From Capra hircus (lineage: Eukaryota > Chordata > Mammalia > Artiodactyla > Bovidae), in the NCBI RefSeq assembly GCF_001704415.2, contig NC_030836.1:25580001-25644000 (forward strand): DNA of 64,000 bases, read 5' to 3'. Made by a program: the position numbers and the translations under genes. Each line of letters begins with the position of its first letter. Position 1 is the stretch's first letter. Shown one piece after another: positions 1 through 12,700 of the stretch. Under the pieces are notes generated by a model. That model was not told where the DNA came from. It did no database searches and was given only the letters and a program-made list of their open reading frames with translations.

Positions 1-260
1 TTTAGTTATTTAGTCATTGAGATAGTCTAGACTTGGAGCCTGCTACGCACCAGGTGCCATATTAGGCACCGCAGATACAATGGTGAACAAACCCTGGACT
101 AGGTACAGGCTCCCATGGTGCTTATAATCTAGTGCAGGGACAAACCTCACAAATAAATGTACAATTCCAAGTGTGGTACTGTCATGAAGAAGTCCCAGGT
201 GCTTTGAACGCATATTATAGGTGAACCTAAACCTGGTCAGTGAGATGAGAGCCAATGGAT
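1..260. repeat. L2-like LINE fragment
   Basis: About 35-170 resembles an L2 3' end: a CACCAGGTGCC...TTAGGCACC...GATACAATGGTGAAC pattern. Confidence 0.6.
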
Positions 261-1835
261 TATAAGAGCAGACACATTTTAGGCAGAGAGGAAGTAGTTA
301 AACTCATGCTGATTTAGCATAATAATGGATGCTTATAATGAGCTTAAATCATAAAGGAAAGGTGAATTTATTCAATGTTCCATGTTTAAGAAAAAAGAAA
401 AGTATTTAATATGTTTGGAAAGGTGTAAAACTTTGGACGTTTGAAGAAATGAACATTAGTTCTGTGTAATTTCACTACATGAATAGGTTATTTTGGTGTT
501 AACTGGAACAGTGTATCCTCACTGTCCTTCTGTATGAACTAGGAAAGTAAAACTAAAAGCACCATTGCTTGTGTTTTCATCCTAGCCTTTTCTAATAGCA
601 GATACCTAATTATGCTCTTGAACAATAACCTAATTACAAGATACTGTATAAATAGAGGAATTGCTAAGAATTAACTGCATTATAAAAAGAACATGTCAGT
701 ACAATATTTACTGACTGTACTGTTATTCCAAGAACTGTGTTAGAATGAGTAGTCAAAGGTAAATAACAAAAAATTGGGGGGATGGGATGGGGGAGGGAAT
801 AAAGCAAAAAAACAAAAAAAGGATGAATAGTTATAGTCCTTGCCCTACGGAAACCCACAATATAGAAATAATTCTATCACATATTTTCTTGAGTGTTGAG
901 TATTACAAATCACATATAAGTTAAGAAGTAGTACCACCACCATCTCAGTGTGAATTGGTGATAATTTGGCATTCATGATGGTTTCTATTAACCTTCATTT
1001 TTTTTTCATCTTTCCAAAATCATGCATTCCCTCTACTTGTTATGGTTTTTAATGGGGCTTGGATTAAAATGCTTCTTTGATATAACAGAGATAAATATTT
1101 TCCAACTTACATTGTATCAAATAATTATTCTTAAATATCAAGAATAATGAATAAAATAAATTTTGACTTGAAAATTGCCAGGAGATTCCTAATTTATTGA
1201 GTGGAAGGAAATTTATTCGGATCGAAGAGAAAGATTCTTTCATATGATTCATAAGTCCTCAGGATATTTAGTTACTCCATTTTAAGTGGCTTAACTGCAA
1301 AATGAAGAGAATGTATTTTGTTATTTTCAAAATTTTAAAAATTATTTTTAACAAAACCTTTTGAAAAATATATAACCTACATTCTTCCAATTGATAAAAG
1401 CAGAGTTGCTCTAATTGAAGGTGCTTCTGGCTAATAAGCTGTGTCTTTAAGAATAGCTTGAAAACCATATATTTTTAAGTGACAAAGAAGAGGTACAGGG
1501 AAGGACAGACTGTCCTATAGTTTGGTTTGACTGAAGCTGTATGCTTAACTAGTATATACTGTCCAAAGAAAGATACCTATTAGAATAGAATATTTTATGT
1601 GTGTGTGTGCGCAACAATATGTAATGATGCTTCCACATATCTTCACTTAGGCCTTCTTTATGTGACCTTCATTTAGATGCCAATTTAGAAGAGAATTAAT
1701 ACTACAGCCTGTTCCTCAGTACCACGATGCTAAAATTATCCAAATAATCATACTTCACACCCCCTCAAATCCAAGTGCCCTGAATGGCATTGTACTTACA
1801 AAACCGGTAGTGAGGTGTTTGACTAAGGTATAATG
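261..1835. other. Intergenic AT-rich DNA, no gene seen
   Basis: No conserved exon, promoter or clear young repeat was recognised; open frames here are short and AT-rich. A short TG run lies near 1599-1610. Confidence 0.6.
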
Positions 1836-1839
1836 ACTT

Positions 1840-1876
1840 TTATATATGTATATATATATATGTATATATATATACA
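1840..1876. repeat. (TA)n microsatellite
   Basis: Interrupted TA/TG dinucleotide run. Confidence 0.8.
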
Positions 1877-2030
1877 CTTACGTATAATGACTAATATAAA
1901 TGACCATGAGGAGCTTTTATGGGTAGTAGAAATTCAGTTAAGAGTACCTATTCTTGGGCGCGCACGCCATGTGTACCAACTGCTTGGGACCGTGCCCGGT
2001 GAGGCCCGAAGGCCTGCAGTTTGGCCAGCC

Positions 2031-2755
2031 ATATTCCTCTCTGCGGCGCCCACTGGGGAAGACATATAAGAAATTTGCATAAGACAGCTGTTCAGAATGG
2101 AGCTGGAGGAGGCTTATTTGTGCACAGAGATACTCCTGAGAATAACCCAGAAACTCCATTTGATTTCACACCAGAGGATAGAGGCCGTTGTGAAAAACTA
2201 CCCAGAAGGGCATAAGGCAGCAGCTGTGCTTCCAGTTCTGGATTTATCCCAGAGACAGGATGTATGGCTGCCCATCTCTGCTATGAACAATGCTGAAGAA
2301 ATTTTACAAGTACCTCCAGTGAGAGTGTATAAAGTATCAACTTTTTATACAATGTATAATCGAAAGCCAGTGGTAACACATTCAAGTCTGCGCTGAACTC
2401 CGACAGCATACTGGAGACCATTCAGAAAAAGACTTGGAATAAAGGTTGGAGACTACACCTGACAAACTTTTCCCTCTTATAGAAGTGGAGTGTTTAGGGG
2501 CCTGTGTAAATGTACCAATGGTTCAAATAAATGGCAACTACTATGAGGATCTGACACCTAAGGATGTTAAAGAAATTATTGATGAACTCAAGACTGGCAA
2601 AATCCCAAAACCTGGGCCAAGGAGTGGACACTTCTGTGAGCCAGCTCGAGGTCTTACCTCTTTGACTGAACCACCAAAAGGACCTGGGTTTGGTGTGCAA
2701 GCAGGCCTTTAATTTATATTCAACTGTAAATATGTCAGTGGAGAAATAAAATATG
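2031..2755 (+). pseudogene. NDUFV2: Processed pseudogene of NDUFV2
   Basis: Intronless copy of the mRNA for the 24-kDa FeS subunit of mitochondrial complex I. Recognisable in order and in changing frames: AHWGRHIRNLHKTAVQNGAG, HRDTPENNPETPFDFTPE, NYPEGHKAAAVLPVLDLSQR, FYTMYNRKP, ETTPDKLFPLIEVECLGACV, then GPGFGVQAGL and TAA at 2710-2712. The start codon is ATA, part of the leader peptide is deleted, there are several frameshifts, and the CTTTPC segment holding FeS-ligand cysteines is lost. An AATAAA follows near 2744. No clear poly(A) tail remains, so the insertion is old. Confidence 0.93.
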
Positions 2756-3439
2756 AATCTCTTATCTACCTAAACTTTATATTACATGTTCATTTCCATC
2801 TGTGTACACCTTGCTTGTAACCTAGCAACTTACAGCTGTTAAGTATCATGTCAGAACTTCAGAGCACCATTTTCAACTGCTTGTTCACTTTTTCAATATT
2901 AGGGTGCTGTGAAACAAAAATTCTGTCAATTTCAAACAACAACCAAAAAAAAGAGTACCTACTCTTGCACTGTACAAAACCATGAGGATCTGAAGCTGAG
3001 CCTGATTTCAAAGACTTGGATTTTTATAGTGGACAGGCTAGTACACACACCAAGTCCAAGGAAGAAGTTAGCCTGTATTATCATTCCTGTCGGGCACAGT
3101 GGAGTTCTGACCTAAGTGAATGGTCTCTTGTAAAGAAATTACTGCCTGGCTTCCTGTGAAATGAGAGCTCTGCACTTTGCCCTTGTGAATGTAATATGAA
3201 GCTTAATGAAAAACAACCTGACAACCAGAGACACCCTGGGCATCGCCTAATCCAAGCCTTTCCTCTGAGTTGGAAAAAAGCCTCGAGCAAGCCTTGCACT
3301 TGCCTGCAATTATCAGAAGGGTAAGTCAGTGGCAGAACAGTTTTCTGACTCCAGTCCAGTCTTCCCACTTGACGCATCAGTCATTAAAGCTCACTGTAAA
3401 GGTACTCCTACTTCTTACCCTCCCTGCACCTGCTCTTTT
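2756..3439. other. Upstream flank of TSG101, no gene seen
   Basis: Mixed-composition DNA between the NDUFV2 pseudogene and the TSG101 CpG island. The upstream neighbour expected from mammalian synteny (UEVLD) is not recognisable here. Confidence 0.5.
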
Positions 3440-3558
3440 AGTGTGAGGGCAACTGTGAAAGAGCTGCCGATCTTATTATCCCGGCTCAGCAATTCCACCC
3501 TCGGAACGGGTTTCCCTGGAGCTGACCTAGGCCGTCAACCCCTACCCACCGCCGACCT

Positions 3559-3587
3559 CGGAAGTGACGTAAGGGAAGCGGAAGTGC
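3559..3587 (+). promoter_or_regulatory. ETS/CRE-like factor sites in the TSG101 promoter
   Basis: CGGAAG (3559-3564) runs directly into TGACGTAA (3565-3572), an ETS site fused to a CREB/ATF-like site. A second GCGGAAGTGC lies at 3578-3587. Such pairs are typical of TATA-less CpG-island promoters. Occupancy is inferred. Confidence 0.6.
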
Positions 3588-3730
3588 TGGCGTGGAGGCC
3601 GATTTCCTGTTGCTAGAGGCGGGGGGGTGGGGGGCTGGCTCGTCCGTGTGCGGTTGTGTGGGGCGGCCTGGGGCGGCCCCGGAGCGGCTGACCCTCTGCC
3701 TGCGGGGACCGGAGTCGCGAGGCGGCCGCC

Positions 3731-3772
3731 ATGGCGGGGTCGGAGAGCCAGCTCAAGAAAATGGTGTCCAAG
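3731..3772 (+). CDS. TSG101: TSG101 coding exon 1
   Basis: Encodes MAGSESQLKKMVSK, the first helix of the UEV domain. It ends AAG and is followed by the donor gtgagg. It lies inside the CpG island with a near-perfect Kozak context. Residue 3 is Gly where the human protein has Val (human comparison from memory). Confidence 0.97.
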
Positions 3773-6700
3773 GTGAGGCTGCGGCGCGCCCTCCTCTCGG
3801 CGCACACCCACCACTCCCCCCCGCGCCGCCAGGGCCTGCCCGCTCAGCCCAACGAGCCCCCCCAGGCGGGCTCGAAGCCCCGGGCTTCCCCCGGCCGCCT
3901 CTGCCGCCGCCCGCGCCAGGATGCCTGTCGCCCGGGGCCGGAGTCCCTGGGCCGGAGCCGGCGGGGGGCGGCGACGGTCAACAATGGAGCGGAGCCGAGG
4001 CCGCCTGCCACCTGCCGCCCGCCCTCCTCTTTTCGGGGAGAGAGAGTTTGGAGCGGTCTGTGGGGCAGCATAGTTTTCATCAACACAAGGAGGGGGTTGT
4101 ACTTAAAACTCGGTCTTGGGCACCCCCGCCCCTCTTGTCCCAGTGCAGGGCTCTTCATTCTTTATTCGCCCTTCCCTCCCGGCTTCCTGAGGTGGTGTCC
4201 TTTTCAGTTTGTATTCTTCACGCAGCTCAATAGCCCACCCCGCGGGAAATCGTAACTGTTGGTTGAATTGGCTCAATTATGAATAGAAACGTCCTGAGAA
4301 GCTCATTACCTCGGGTGAAATAGAATTCCATTACCATTCCAGGGTCTTTGATTTGCTCAGAATGACTCCCTTTTAATTGTATGCTGCTTATAAAGCCAGT
4401 TGATTTACTTTGAAATTTTTAATCTAAACAGTTCAAGACCGGTGTGGGTTTGTTTTCTGGTTTTTCTCCTTTTTTAAAAAAGTTGTATTTTTCAGTTGTA
4501 TTTAAAGCCGTGAATTATTTTAACAACTACTTAAAATATGGCACCTGATACCGGAGTGAATTGGGTGCTTTTTGGTTTGTTTGTTGTTTTGTGTTTTTTT
4601 TTTTAAATTTATCAAAGCTAATTAATGGAAATAAGATGTATGTGAAATGGTTGAGAGTTGAATATTCTCCAGTTAAATAGGTTTACCTTTAGATACTTTT
4701 GTCAAAATAAGAATGGTAGAAAGTGAAGTAGTTTAAAACAGTTTTCCGTATTATTAAAACACATTATTACATGTAAACTTATTTCTTAGAAAAATATACT
4801 TTTTTGCCCAGTAAAATCATCCCTATAGTCTTTGATTGAAGAGCAAATAATCTCTAAGGAGAAATTAATGATTTTTGAAATAAAGCTACTCTTTGATTTT
4901 TCTAATCATATCTTCGAGGCTTCTGATTTTCTTTCTTTTTTTCTAATTAAAATATAGTTGATTTTCTTTTGATAGAGTAAACTTATCTTTAATTGCAGAA
5001 GAAGTTTTAGGGAGCCTTAGAAAACTGTGGCCTGAATCTATGTTGTAGCATTTAATTTTTCAAAGTACATTATTTTATATACTATGTAACTGAAGGGTGT
5101 CTGTTCCATAGCATTTAAAAAAAATCTTTTAATTGATTACATTGTCCTTAAAGTTTTATTCCTTCATGTATGTGTATGAAAGTACCTATATATAAGGACA
5201 AGAATATTCAAATATTGGTTTGGAATTGTAGAAACCATAATCAAGTTTCCTAAACTTTCTGTTGAGGAACCTGCCTTCGAAGACAGAGGCAGAACATCTT
5301 TAAAAGATATTTTATACCTACACCTGCCATCTCCTCCCTCCATCCTCTTTATATCCTAAGAGCAGAGAAGGACATAGTTTGGTGGAAACCAGCACAATAC
5401 TGTAAAGCAATTATCCTTCAATTAAAAGTAAATATTTTTTTAATAAAAAAGGACATAGAGCAGAGGTGGGAGAGAACATTTGTCTTTCATCTGGTTCTTG
5501 ACCCAATACCTGAAAAATTGAGTCTCTTACAAGTGGTGATGTCACTTCTGATTACTGGCATCTTTTCTATCCAGCTTGTTAATAGATAGGTATGTAGGAA
5601 TAGTAAGTAGGATAATAGAAGCTGTTTGTGGAGTTTTTTCCTTCTGGTGGAGGATTAGCTTCAGTTGTTATCCTTTCAGGTAGATGTGGCCCAGTGAAAG
5701 AACTGGTAGCCAGGACCTGGGACACATTGCTAGGGTGATGGTCCTTTACTCTTATCTGATTGTGGGAATTACTACAGTTATTTTTTTCCTTAGAGCAACT
5801 TTTAGCTTCCAACTTAAATATAGCTTTTAGCTGAACATCCTTTTCTGTCATCATCTTTGTAATTAAGAGAGGTATATCTATTGTTGGTCCATCTTGCTTT
5901 ACACAAATTACTTAGATTTTTCATACAGACAGCTATCTGTATTCTTTCATGCTGTATGTAACAGCGTTCCTGTTGGTGGCTGCTGCTAAGTCACTTCAGT
6001 TGTGTCCGACTCTGCGACTCCATAGACGGCAGCCCACCAGGCTCCACTGTCCCTGGGATTCTCCAGGCAAGAACACTGGAGTGGATTGACATTTCCTTCT
6101 CCAGTGCGTGAAAGTGAAAAGTGAAAGTGAAGTCGCCCAGTCCTGTCAGACTCTGTGACCCCATGAACAGCAGCCTATCAGGCTCCTCCGTCCATGGGAT
6201 TTTCCAGGGTGGAGTCACTGCCAACTAGTTAGGAGAGAGCTGATACATTAGCATTACATTGTAATGCACTTCACATTGTTTTATTAGATTCTAGGGATAC
6301 AGTAGTGAACAGATAGAAAACTCTGTACCTGTGGAATTTAAATTTGCATAGAAGGAATAAACAACTCAGTAAGTTCATTAAGTAGCGTGTTGAAGGGTGT
6401 TAAGTGCTTTGGAGAAAAGTAAAGCAAGAAAGGGTGATAGACTTCTCAAATGTGAGGATAGGATAAGTTGCAGTTTTATAGAATAGTAAAGGAAGGCCTT
6501 CCTGAGGTCTGTTTGATCAGAGACCCTGAAAGCGGTGAGGAAGCAAACTGGAACAGTCTGGAGTAATAACGTTCCAGGAAGAAGGAAAAACAAGCTCAAG
6601 AGCCCTCTTGTCATGCATGATAGAGAAACAGCAAAGGGGCATAAAGGGGCTGGACTAGAGTGAGAAAAGGGGAACAGTGCTGCTAAATAAAGGAGTGGTA

Positions 6701-9700
6701 GATTTTGGAGGGGCTTGCAGGCCACTGTCAGCATTTTGGCATCTCCTTGCCGTGTGGTGGGGCTGTATTAACAGTCTAGCTCAAGCTGCTGTACTGAGGC
6801 TAGACCGTAGCGGGTTCAGTAGAGTAGAGGGATAGCCACCCCTTAAAAGGCTGTTGTATAATAATAACCTCAGTGTGGCTCTGAAGGTAGTGAGAAGTGA
6901 TCAGATGCTGGAGATTTTGAAGGTAGAACTAACAAGATTTTCTGACAGACTCACTGTGGATGTGTAGGAAACCAAGGCATCCAGGATAATATCGAAGTTT
7001 TTGTGCTGAGCATCTAGAAGGATATGGATATGGAAGAATGTAAGAGAGGTAGAGGGAGAAGGCTATGGCAACCCACTCCAGTACTCTTGCCTGGAAAATC
7101 CCATGGACGGAAGAGCCTGGTGGGCTGCAGTCCATGGGGTTGCTGAGAGTCAGACACGACTGAGTGACTTCACTTTCACTTTTCACTTTCATGCATTGGA
7201 GAAGGAAATAGCAACCCACTCCAGTGTTCTTGCCTGGAGAATCCCAGGGACGGGGGAGCCTGGTGGGCTGCCGTCTGTGGGGTCGCAGAGTTGGACATGA
7301 CTGAAGCAACTTAGCAGCAGCAGCAAGAGGTATAGAATTGAGGGGAAGACAAAGGGTTCAATTTGATCATGTTACATCATTTGACTTTCGTTAGATATCT
7401 AAGTGGAGATATCAAATTGGATATACATGTCTGGAGTTCAGGAAAGTGGAATTTTTAAGTTATCAGTGTATAAATGGTATTTTAAGCAATGCATGGAGGT
7501 CCACACCTGAGTAAGTTTAGACGAAGAAGATCAAGGACTGAGCCCTGGGACTCAATCGATCAAAGGTTAGGAGAAGAGAAAGAACCAGCCAAAACACTGA
7601 GAAGGGGCAAACACAGGAGAGGAAAAAGAATGTCTTGTTTCTTCTTTTATTTTTGTTTAAACGTCCAAGAGTCCGTCCTTTTCTGAGAGTTCTTATCACT
7701 ACAATATCATTTCTTCCTTCTTTGAAATTTTTAATGCTGATTGTTTTTGAAGTTTTCTTCTGTTCCTTGCATTATTTTTATTCTTAAAAGTGAAAGTCGC
7801 TCAGTCCTGTCCGACTTTTTGTGACCCCATGGACTATACATTCTATGGAATTCTCCAGGCCAGGATACTGGAGTGGGTAGCCTTTCCCTTCTCCAGGGGA
7901 TGTTCCCAACCCAGGGAAAGAACCCAGGTCTCTCGCATTGCAGGGAGATTCTTTACCAGCGAAGCCACAAGGGAAGGCCAAGAATACTGGAGTGGGTAGC
8001 CTATCCCTTCTCCAGTGGATCTTCTCGACCCAGGAATCAAACCAGGGTGTCCTGCATTGCAGGCGGATACTTTACCAACTGAGCTATCAGGGAACACCCA
8101 TTTTTATTTTTAGTTCCTTCTTTTCTGTTTGTTTAGGTCTGTGACATGCTTCTTGGAGACTTTCTTTTTGGAATAGCTGACTGTTCCTTTTTAAGAGAGA
8201 AGCACTAAAAGCTGATTGAAAGCTTTGTGTGCGTGAGTGGAGCTTGTCAACTGGAGCTTCAGGGTGTTGTGAGCACATGGAGATGCCCATTTCCTGGTTT
8301 CCTACTCTGCTCAGAGCTGTAAGCAAGGTTCCTAGGTTTCCTGGACTTGAGTGGCACAAGGCAGGGGTATGAGAATACAGTACAGCACGTGACGCATTGC
8401 GGGGTGAGAGTGGTATGGGCCAAAGGGGAGTCTGGGACAGAATTGATTGATAGGGAAAGAGATGTGAGCTAGGTCTTTGAGAATGAGATGTGATTTGGTG
8501 GAGAGCATATTTTAAGTTGGGAAAAGCTAAAATGAAGGTAAAGTTTTGAAGAGGTGACAGAGAAAGCTACTGAGGTTCTTTCAGTCTTTATTTAATTGTT
8601 ATTGATTAGTCAGAACCATTATACTTTAAAGAAAAGTGCTATTAAGAAAATAGTTTTTAAAAAATTGAACTAGCAGTATAATTTGTGTATTTGTTCTAAA
8701 CTAAATACGTTTTTTACTTTCCTTTTCAGTACAAATACAGAGACCTAACTGTACGTGAAACTGTTAACGTTATTAGTTTATACAAAGATCTCAAACCTGT
8801 ATTGGATTCATATGGTGAGTTTATGTATAAAAATACCAAGTTGGAGTTTACTGTTTTTGTTAATAATCGTAGGGTTTCCATTTTCCTTTTAAGTCTACTG
8901 TTTTTTTTCATTGTAGGACTGAGCCTTTACCTAAAAATGTGTTCGGGGGAGAGGAAATTACAAGATGTAATAATAACATCTTATATTTGTTTAGTTATTT
9001 TAAGCTTTAAAATACTACTCTAACAAAAGTGGTGCAAATTTAGACCTAGAAGTGATGTTATAGATAGTATAGTCCATCATTTCCAGAAATAGTATCCATA
9101 GTTGTGAAGAATGTTGTTTTGGGGGGTGGGGAGACGGAGGGGATTCTGTGGATAAGTTTGAATACTTGCAGGTTAAACAAAATTAAATGGATTTCTTTGG
9201 AGCAAGATTTCTCAGAACTTTTAATATGTTTATGTATTTTGTCTCACCAAGAGGGGAGAGAAGATAATACATTGTTCAGTATATTCTAGAGTTAATTAGT
9301 GAACCGTTTTTTTCTCTCTAGAGCATCTCTTTGTATTCTTAGGAACACATTTTGTGAAATTATATTCTAGACTATTCTTTTCATTTTATAGATGAAGAAA
9401 ACACTTAAAAATTGTTGTCCTTAATTCTGTAGAGTGTGTAGGTGATGGTTTGTGTCCACTCTATTGAGATGAAATGAAGTTGTGACTTAAGTAAGAAATG
9501 ACAATATTTAGAGGTGTTTTTAATAGTCCTTTTGGCCCCACCAATCCTAACGTAATCTCTCCGACCCCGTCTCCGTGTAGACAGTGTGCCAGGGCCGAGG
9601 GAAACCGTGCTGCCTTGTGCCTGTAGTGAGGCCCCTGGCAGTGAGTGCAAGGAGCTGAAATTTGTAGCTGAGACTCACTCTAAACTCCACTCACCCCAGG

Positions 9701-12700
9701 GGCTTTGTAAACAGGAGCCTGGTGGAGAGGTGGGAGGCAGCAGAGGGGGAATCGGTCCTGAATTTCCTGAACAGTTGTGAACCAGAAGTCCTCTCCCACA
9801 CGAGGGCCCAGCTCTCCCTCCTGTCCACCTGCTGCACTGTGTATTTAGAGCTGCAAAAAACTCATCTTTCCAAAGTTAGAGTTACTTTTAACATGGCTTC
9901 TCTTAGGGAATAAAGTGACTAAGGCTAGAAAGTTATGGTAAGTGTGTAGTTTTTAATGAGTACTGAAAGAATAAATGATCAAAATTGACAAAGACTGCAG
10001 CCTCATTGAACAAATCTTATATAGCTTTGTGTGACTGGACCAAGTCTAAACCATTATCATCAACATGCTTTTAGAGTAAATATCACCCTAGAATTTAATG
10101 GAGTAGTCTTTTTAAAACACAAGATCAGAGTAAATTACCTCACAGGGTATAAGTGTCAATAGTAGATAAAAGAACTGAGGTCAACAGTATAGTTCTGTGT
10201 TCTTGTACTGTACATTATAGCCCTTTCCCATATAGTACAGGGTTAATTCCAAATTGTTGCAAATAATAGCTGTCCATGGAATACAGATTATGTACCCTAG
10301 TTATTCAATCAATTATAGATAGGAAAACTTGTGTGATGTGAGAAATGCTTGTATTAAAAGATGTCCATATTTGTGAAAATCTTTTTTCTTTTTATTACTG
10401 TGGGATACTACATTGGGATTGAAAATGACAGTGAGTGGGAGTGAACATCTGAGAAATCTAAAATTTAATGCTATTAGGTTAATATTTGTGGAGGTGAAAG
10501 CATTAGTCGCTCAGTCGTGTCCCACTCTGCAACCCCATGGACTGTAGTCCACCAGTCTCCTCTGTCCATGGAAGTGTCCAGGCAAGAATACTGAAATGGG
10601 TAGCCATTCTCTTTTCCAGTTAACTTCCTGACCCAGGGATCGAACCCAGGTCTCCTGTATTGCAGGTGGATTCTTTATCATCTGAGCCCCCAGGGCAAAA
10701 ATTCATAGTGATTTTTAAGTAATCTTATAATCATGTTGGTTGAAGACCCAGAGCTCTTATTTGTTGATACTATAGCATTCACATATATTTTCCCAAGTAA
10801 TTCATAGTATCTTTACTCATTCAAAAGTTGATCCCATTAAGTGAATCAACAAAGGATAATTTGTTATTGGACAAAATGTTTGAACATTAGCAGGTTTGTC
10901 CCTTTCAAGAGTAATAATGCATTATAGCCATTGTTTCAGAAAGAATAACTTATGTAAGAGTATCTGTCAAAATGCTTATTGATTAACTCAATATTCTTAC
11001 CTTTCAGTTTTTAATGATGGCAGTTCCAGGGAACTAATGAACCTTACTGGAACAATTCCTGTGCCTTATAGAGGTAAATGTCTTCTGTGATTTATGTTTC
11101 TAGCATAGATGCATTTTAATTCATACTTAGTTGCCAAAGAATTGTAAGTAAATTAAGCTTGCTTTCTCATGACTTTCATGATGATATAGAAGCTTTAACT
11201 TCTAGTTGAAGTTCATTTGGCAGCAGCACCTAATATTTTCAGCTTCCTTACAAAGCTTCCTTCGCCACCACCTTCCTTACAAAGATTTATCAACAAGTAT
11301 GTGCCTAGGGGCACTGGAGATTTTTGTTTCAGAGAATCTTAGAACTAGAAAGGGATCTTGGCTGCCTCCTAGTTCAGCCTCCCCTCCTGTTCAAACTTAC
11401 CTGACAGTGGGAAGCTGTGTAATATAGTGACTAAGATAGAGGCTTTACAGTCAGGGCAGAATAGGGTTTTAGTTCTTGCTTTGTAATGCATGCTTAGTCA
11501 CTTCAGTCATATCCGACTCTGCGACCCCATGGACCATGGCCTGCCAGGCTTCTCTGTCCATGGGATTCTCCAGGCAAGAATACTAGAGTGGGTTGCCATT
11601 TCCTTCTCCAGTGATAAAGTACAAAGTGAGTGAAGTCGCTTGGTCGTGTCCAATTCTTTGTGACCCCATGAATGGTAGCCTCCCAGGCTCCTCTATCCAT
11701 GGGATTCTCCAGGCAAAAGTACTGGAGTGGGGTGCCATTGCCTTCTCCAAGCTTTGTGGTAGTGGTCATCTGTGGCATTTGTATAATAGTCCTAACTCAA
11801 AGAATAATTAATTTATAATGATATATATTGCAAAGGACTTAGCTCAGAGACTGGTATATAATAATAAACAGGTACCAAAATTAGCTATTATCTATGGTTG
11901 TAATGCTGATGAAGGATAATTACATCTCTTAGCCAGTCAGGCACCCTTTGCTAAAATACTTAAAGCGATAATGGAGCATTCAGCTTCATAAGCAGCTGTT
12001 CTGTTTTTGTTGGTTAATTGTTTCTTGTGACTAGATAAGGCCGGTGTCTCTGTAACCTACCCACTGATCTTATATAGTACCTGCTATGTTGTAGGGGTTA
12101 AGGGCTAGGGATACAAAGGTGGATAAAAGATGTACTGTCTCTGGAAGAAATACACAAATAGAGGAAATGGGGAATAGATAGATATTTATACTATTCTATA
12201 ACTGCTATAGAATAATAAAATATGTGCTATGAGATTATAGAGGAGAACAGGAACATATAGGAAGGTCATCCAAGAAATGATGTTCAAACCTAATATTAAG
12301 GGATGAGTCAGCCATTCAGAAGGAAAAAACACTTGAGCATCAGCATTTCATAGAGCAAGTATGAGTAAAATGCAGGATAGCTGACTTTGCCTTTACCCCA
12401 GGAAGTAAGCTCTGGTGAGGAAATAGGTATGAGTGAAAGTAGGAGGCAGAAAACTCTGGTTGACATAACTAAAAGCATTATTTTTTCTTCCAATTTTATT
12501 GAGATATAATTGATAATTGCATTGATAAGTTTAAGGTATACAGTGAAATGATTTTATTTCATACGTCAAGAAATGATTACCACATTAAGTTTAGTAAACA
12601 TCCATCATCTCTTACAGATACAATTAGAGAAATAGAAAAAAAATATTTTTCTCTTGTGATGTGTACTCTCTTAACTTTCATATATAACATAAAGCAGTGT

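Larger units (their letters stand above)
3440..4060 (+). promoter_or_regulatory. TSG101: CpG-island promoter of TSG101
   Basis: CpG- and GC-rich block spanning the first coding exon in otherwise AT-rich DNA. No TATA box is seen near the likely start (about 3560-3660), as expected for a housekeeping gene. The long open frames inside it on both strands (3592-4255) arise from GC-rich composition. Confidence 0.85.
3773..8729 (+). other. TSG101: TSG101 intron 1
   Basis: 4.96 kb. The first about 290 nt are still CpG island. Beyond it are AT-rich unique DNA, an L1 tail remnant near 5380-5450, L2-like sequence 6270-6960 and three SINE clusters. No additional exon was recognised. Confidence 0.85.

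Noticed and set aside
1..3430. Expected 3' end of UEVLD upstream of TSG101
   Set aside because: No UEV or LDH-like exon was recognisable; the only gene-like sequence is the NDUFV2 retrocopy.
3592..4255. Long overlapping open frames (up to 213 codons) on both strands around TSG101 exon 1
   Set aside because: They follow from GC-rich CpG-island composition; only the 42-nt exon starting at 3731 is supported by homology and a splice donor.
7103..7300. Recurring peptides containing SQTRLSDFTFTFHFHALEKE (also at 19366, 5991, 32739 and elsewhere)
   Set aside because: These are translations of Bov-A2/Bov-tA SINE copies, not a gene family.
7890..7980. tRNA-like segments with A/B-box pattern
   Set aside because: They are the tRNA-derived heads of Bov-tA SINEs, not functional tRNA genes.
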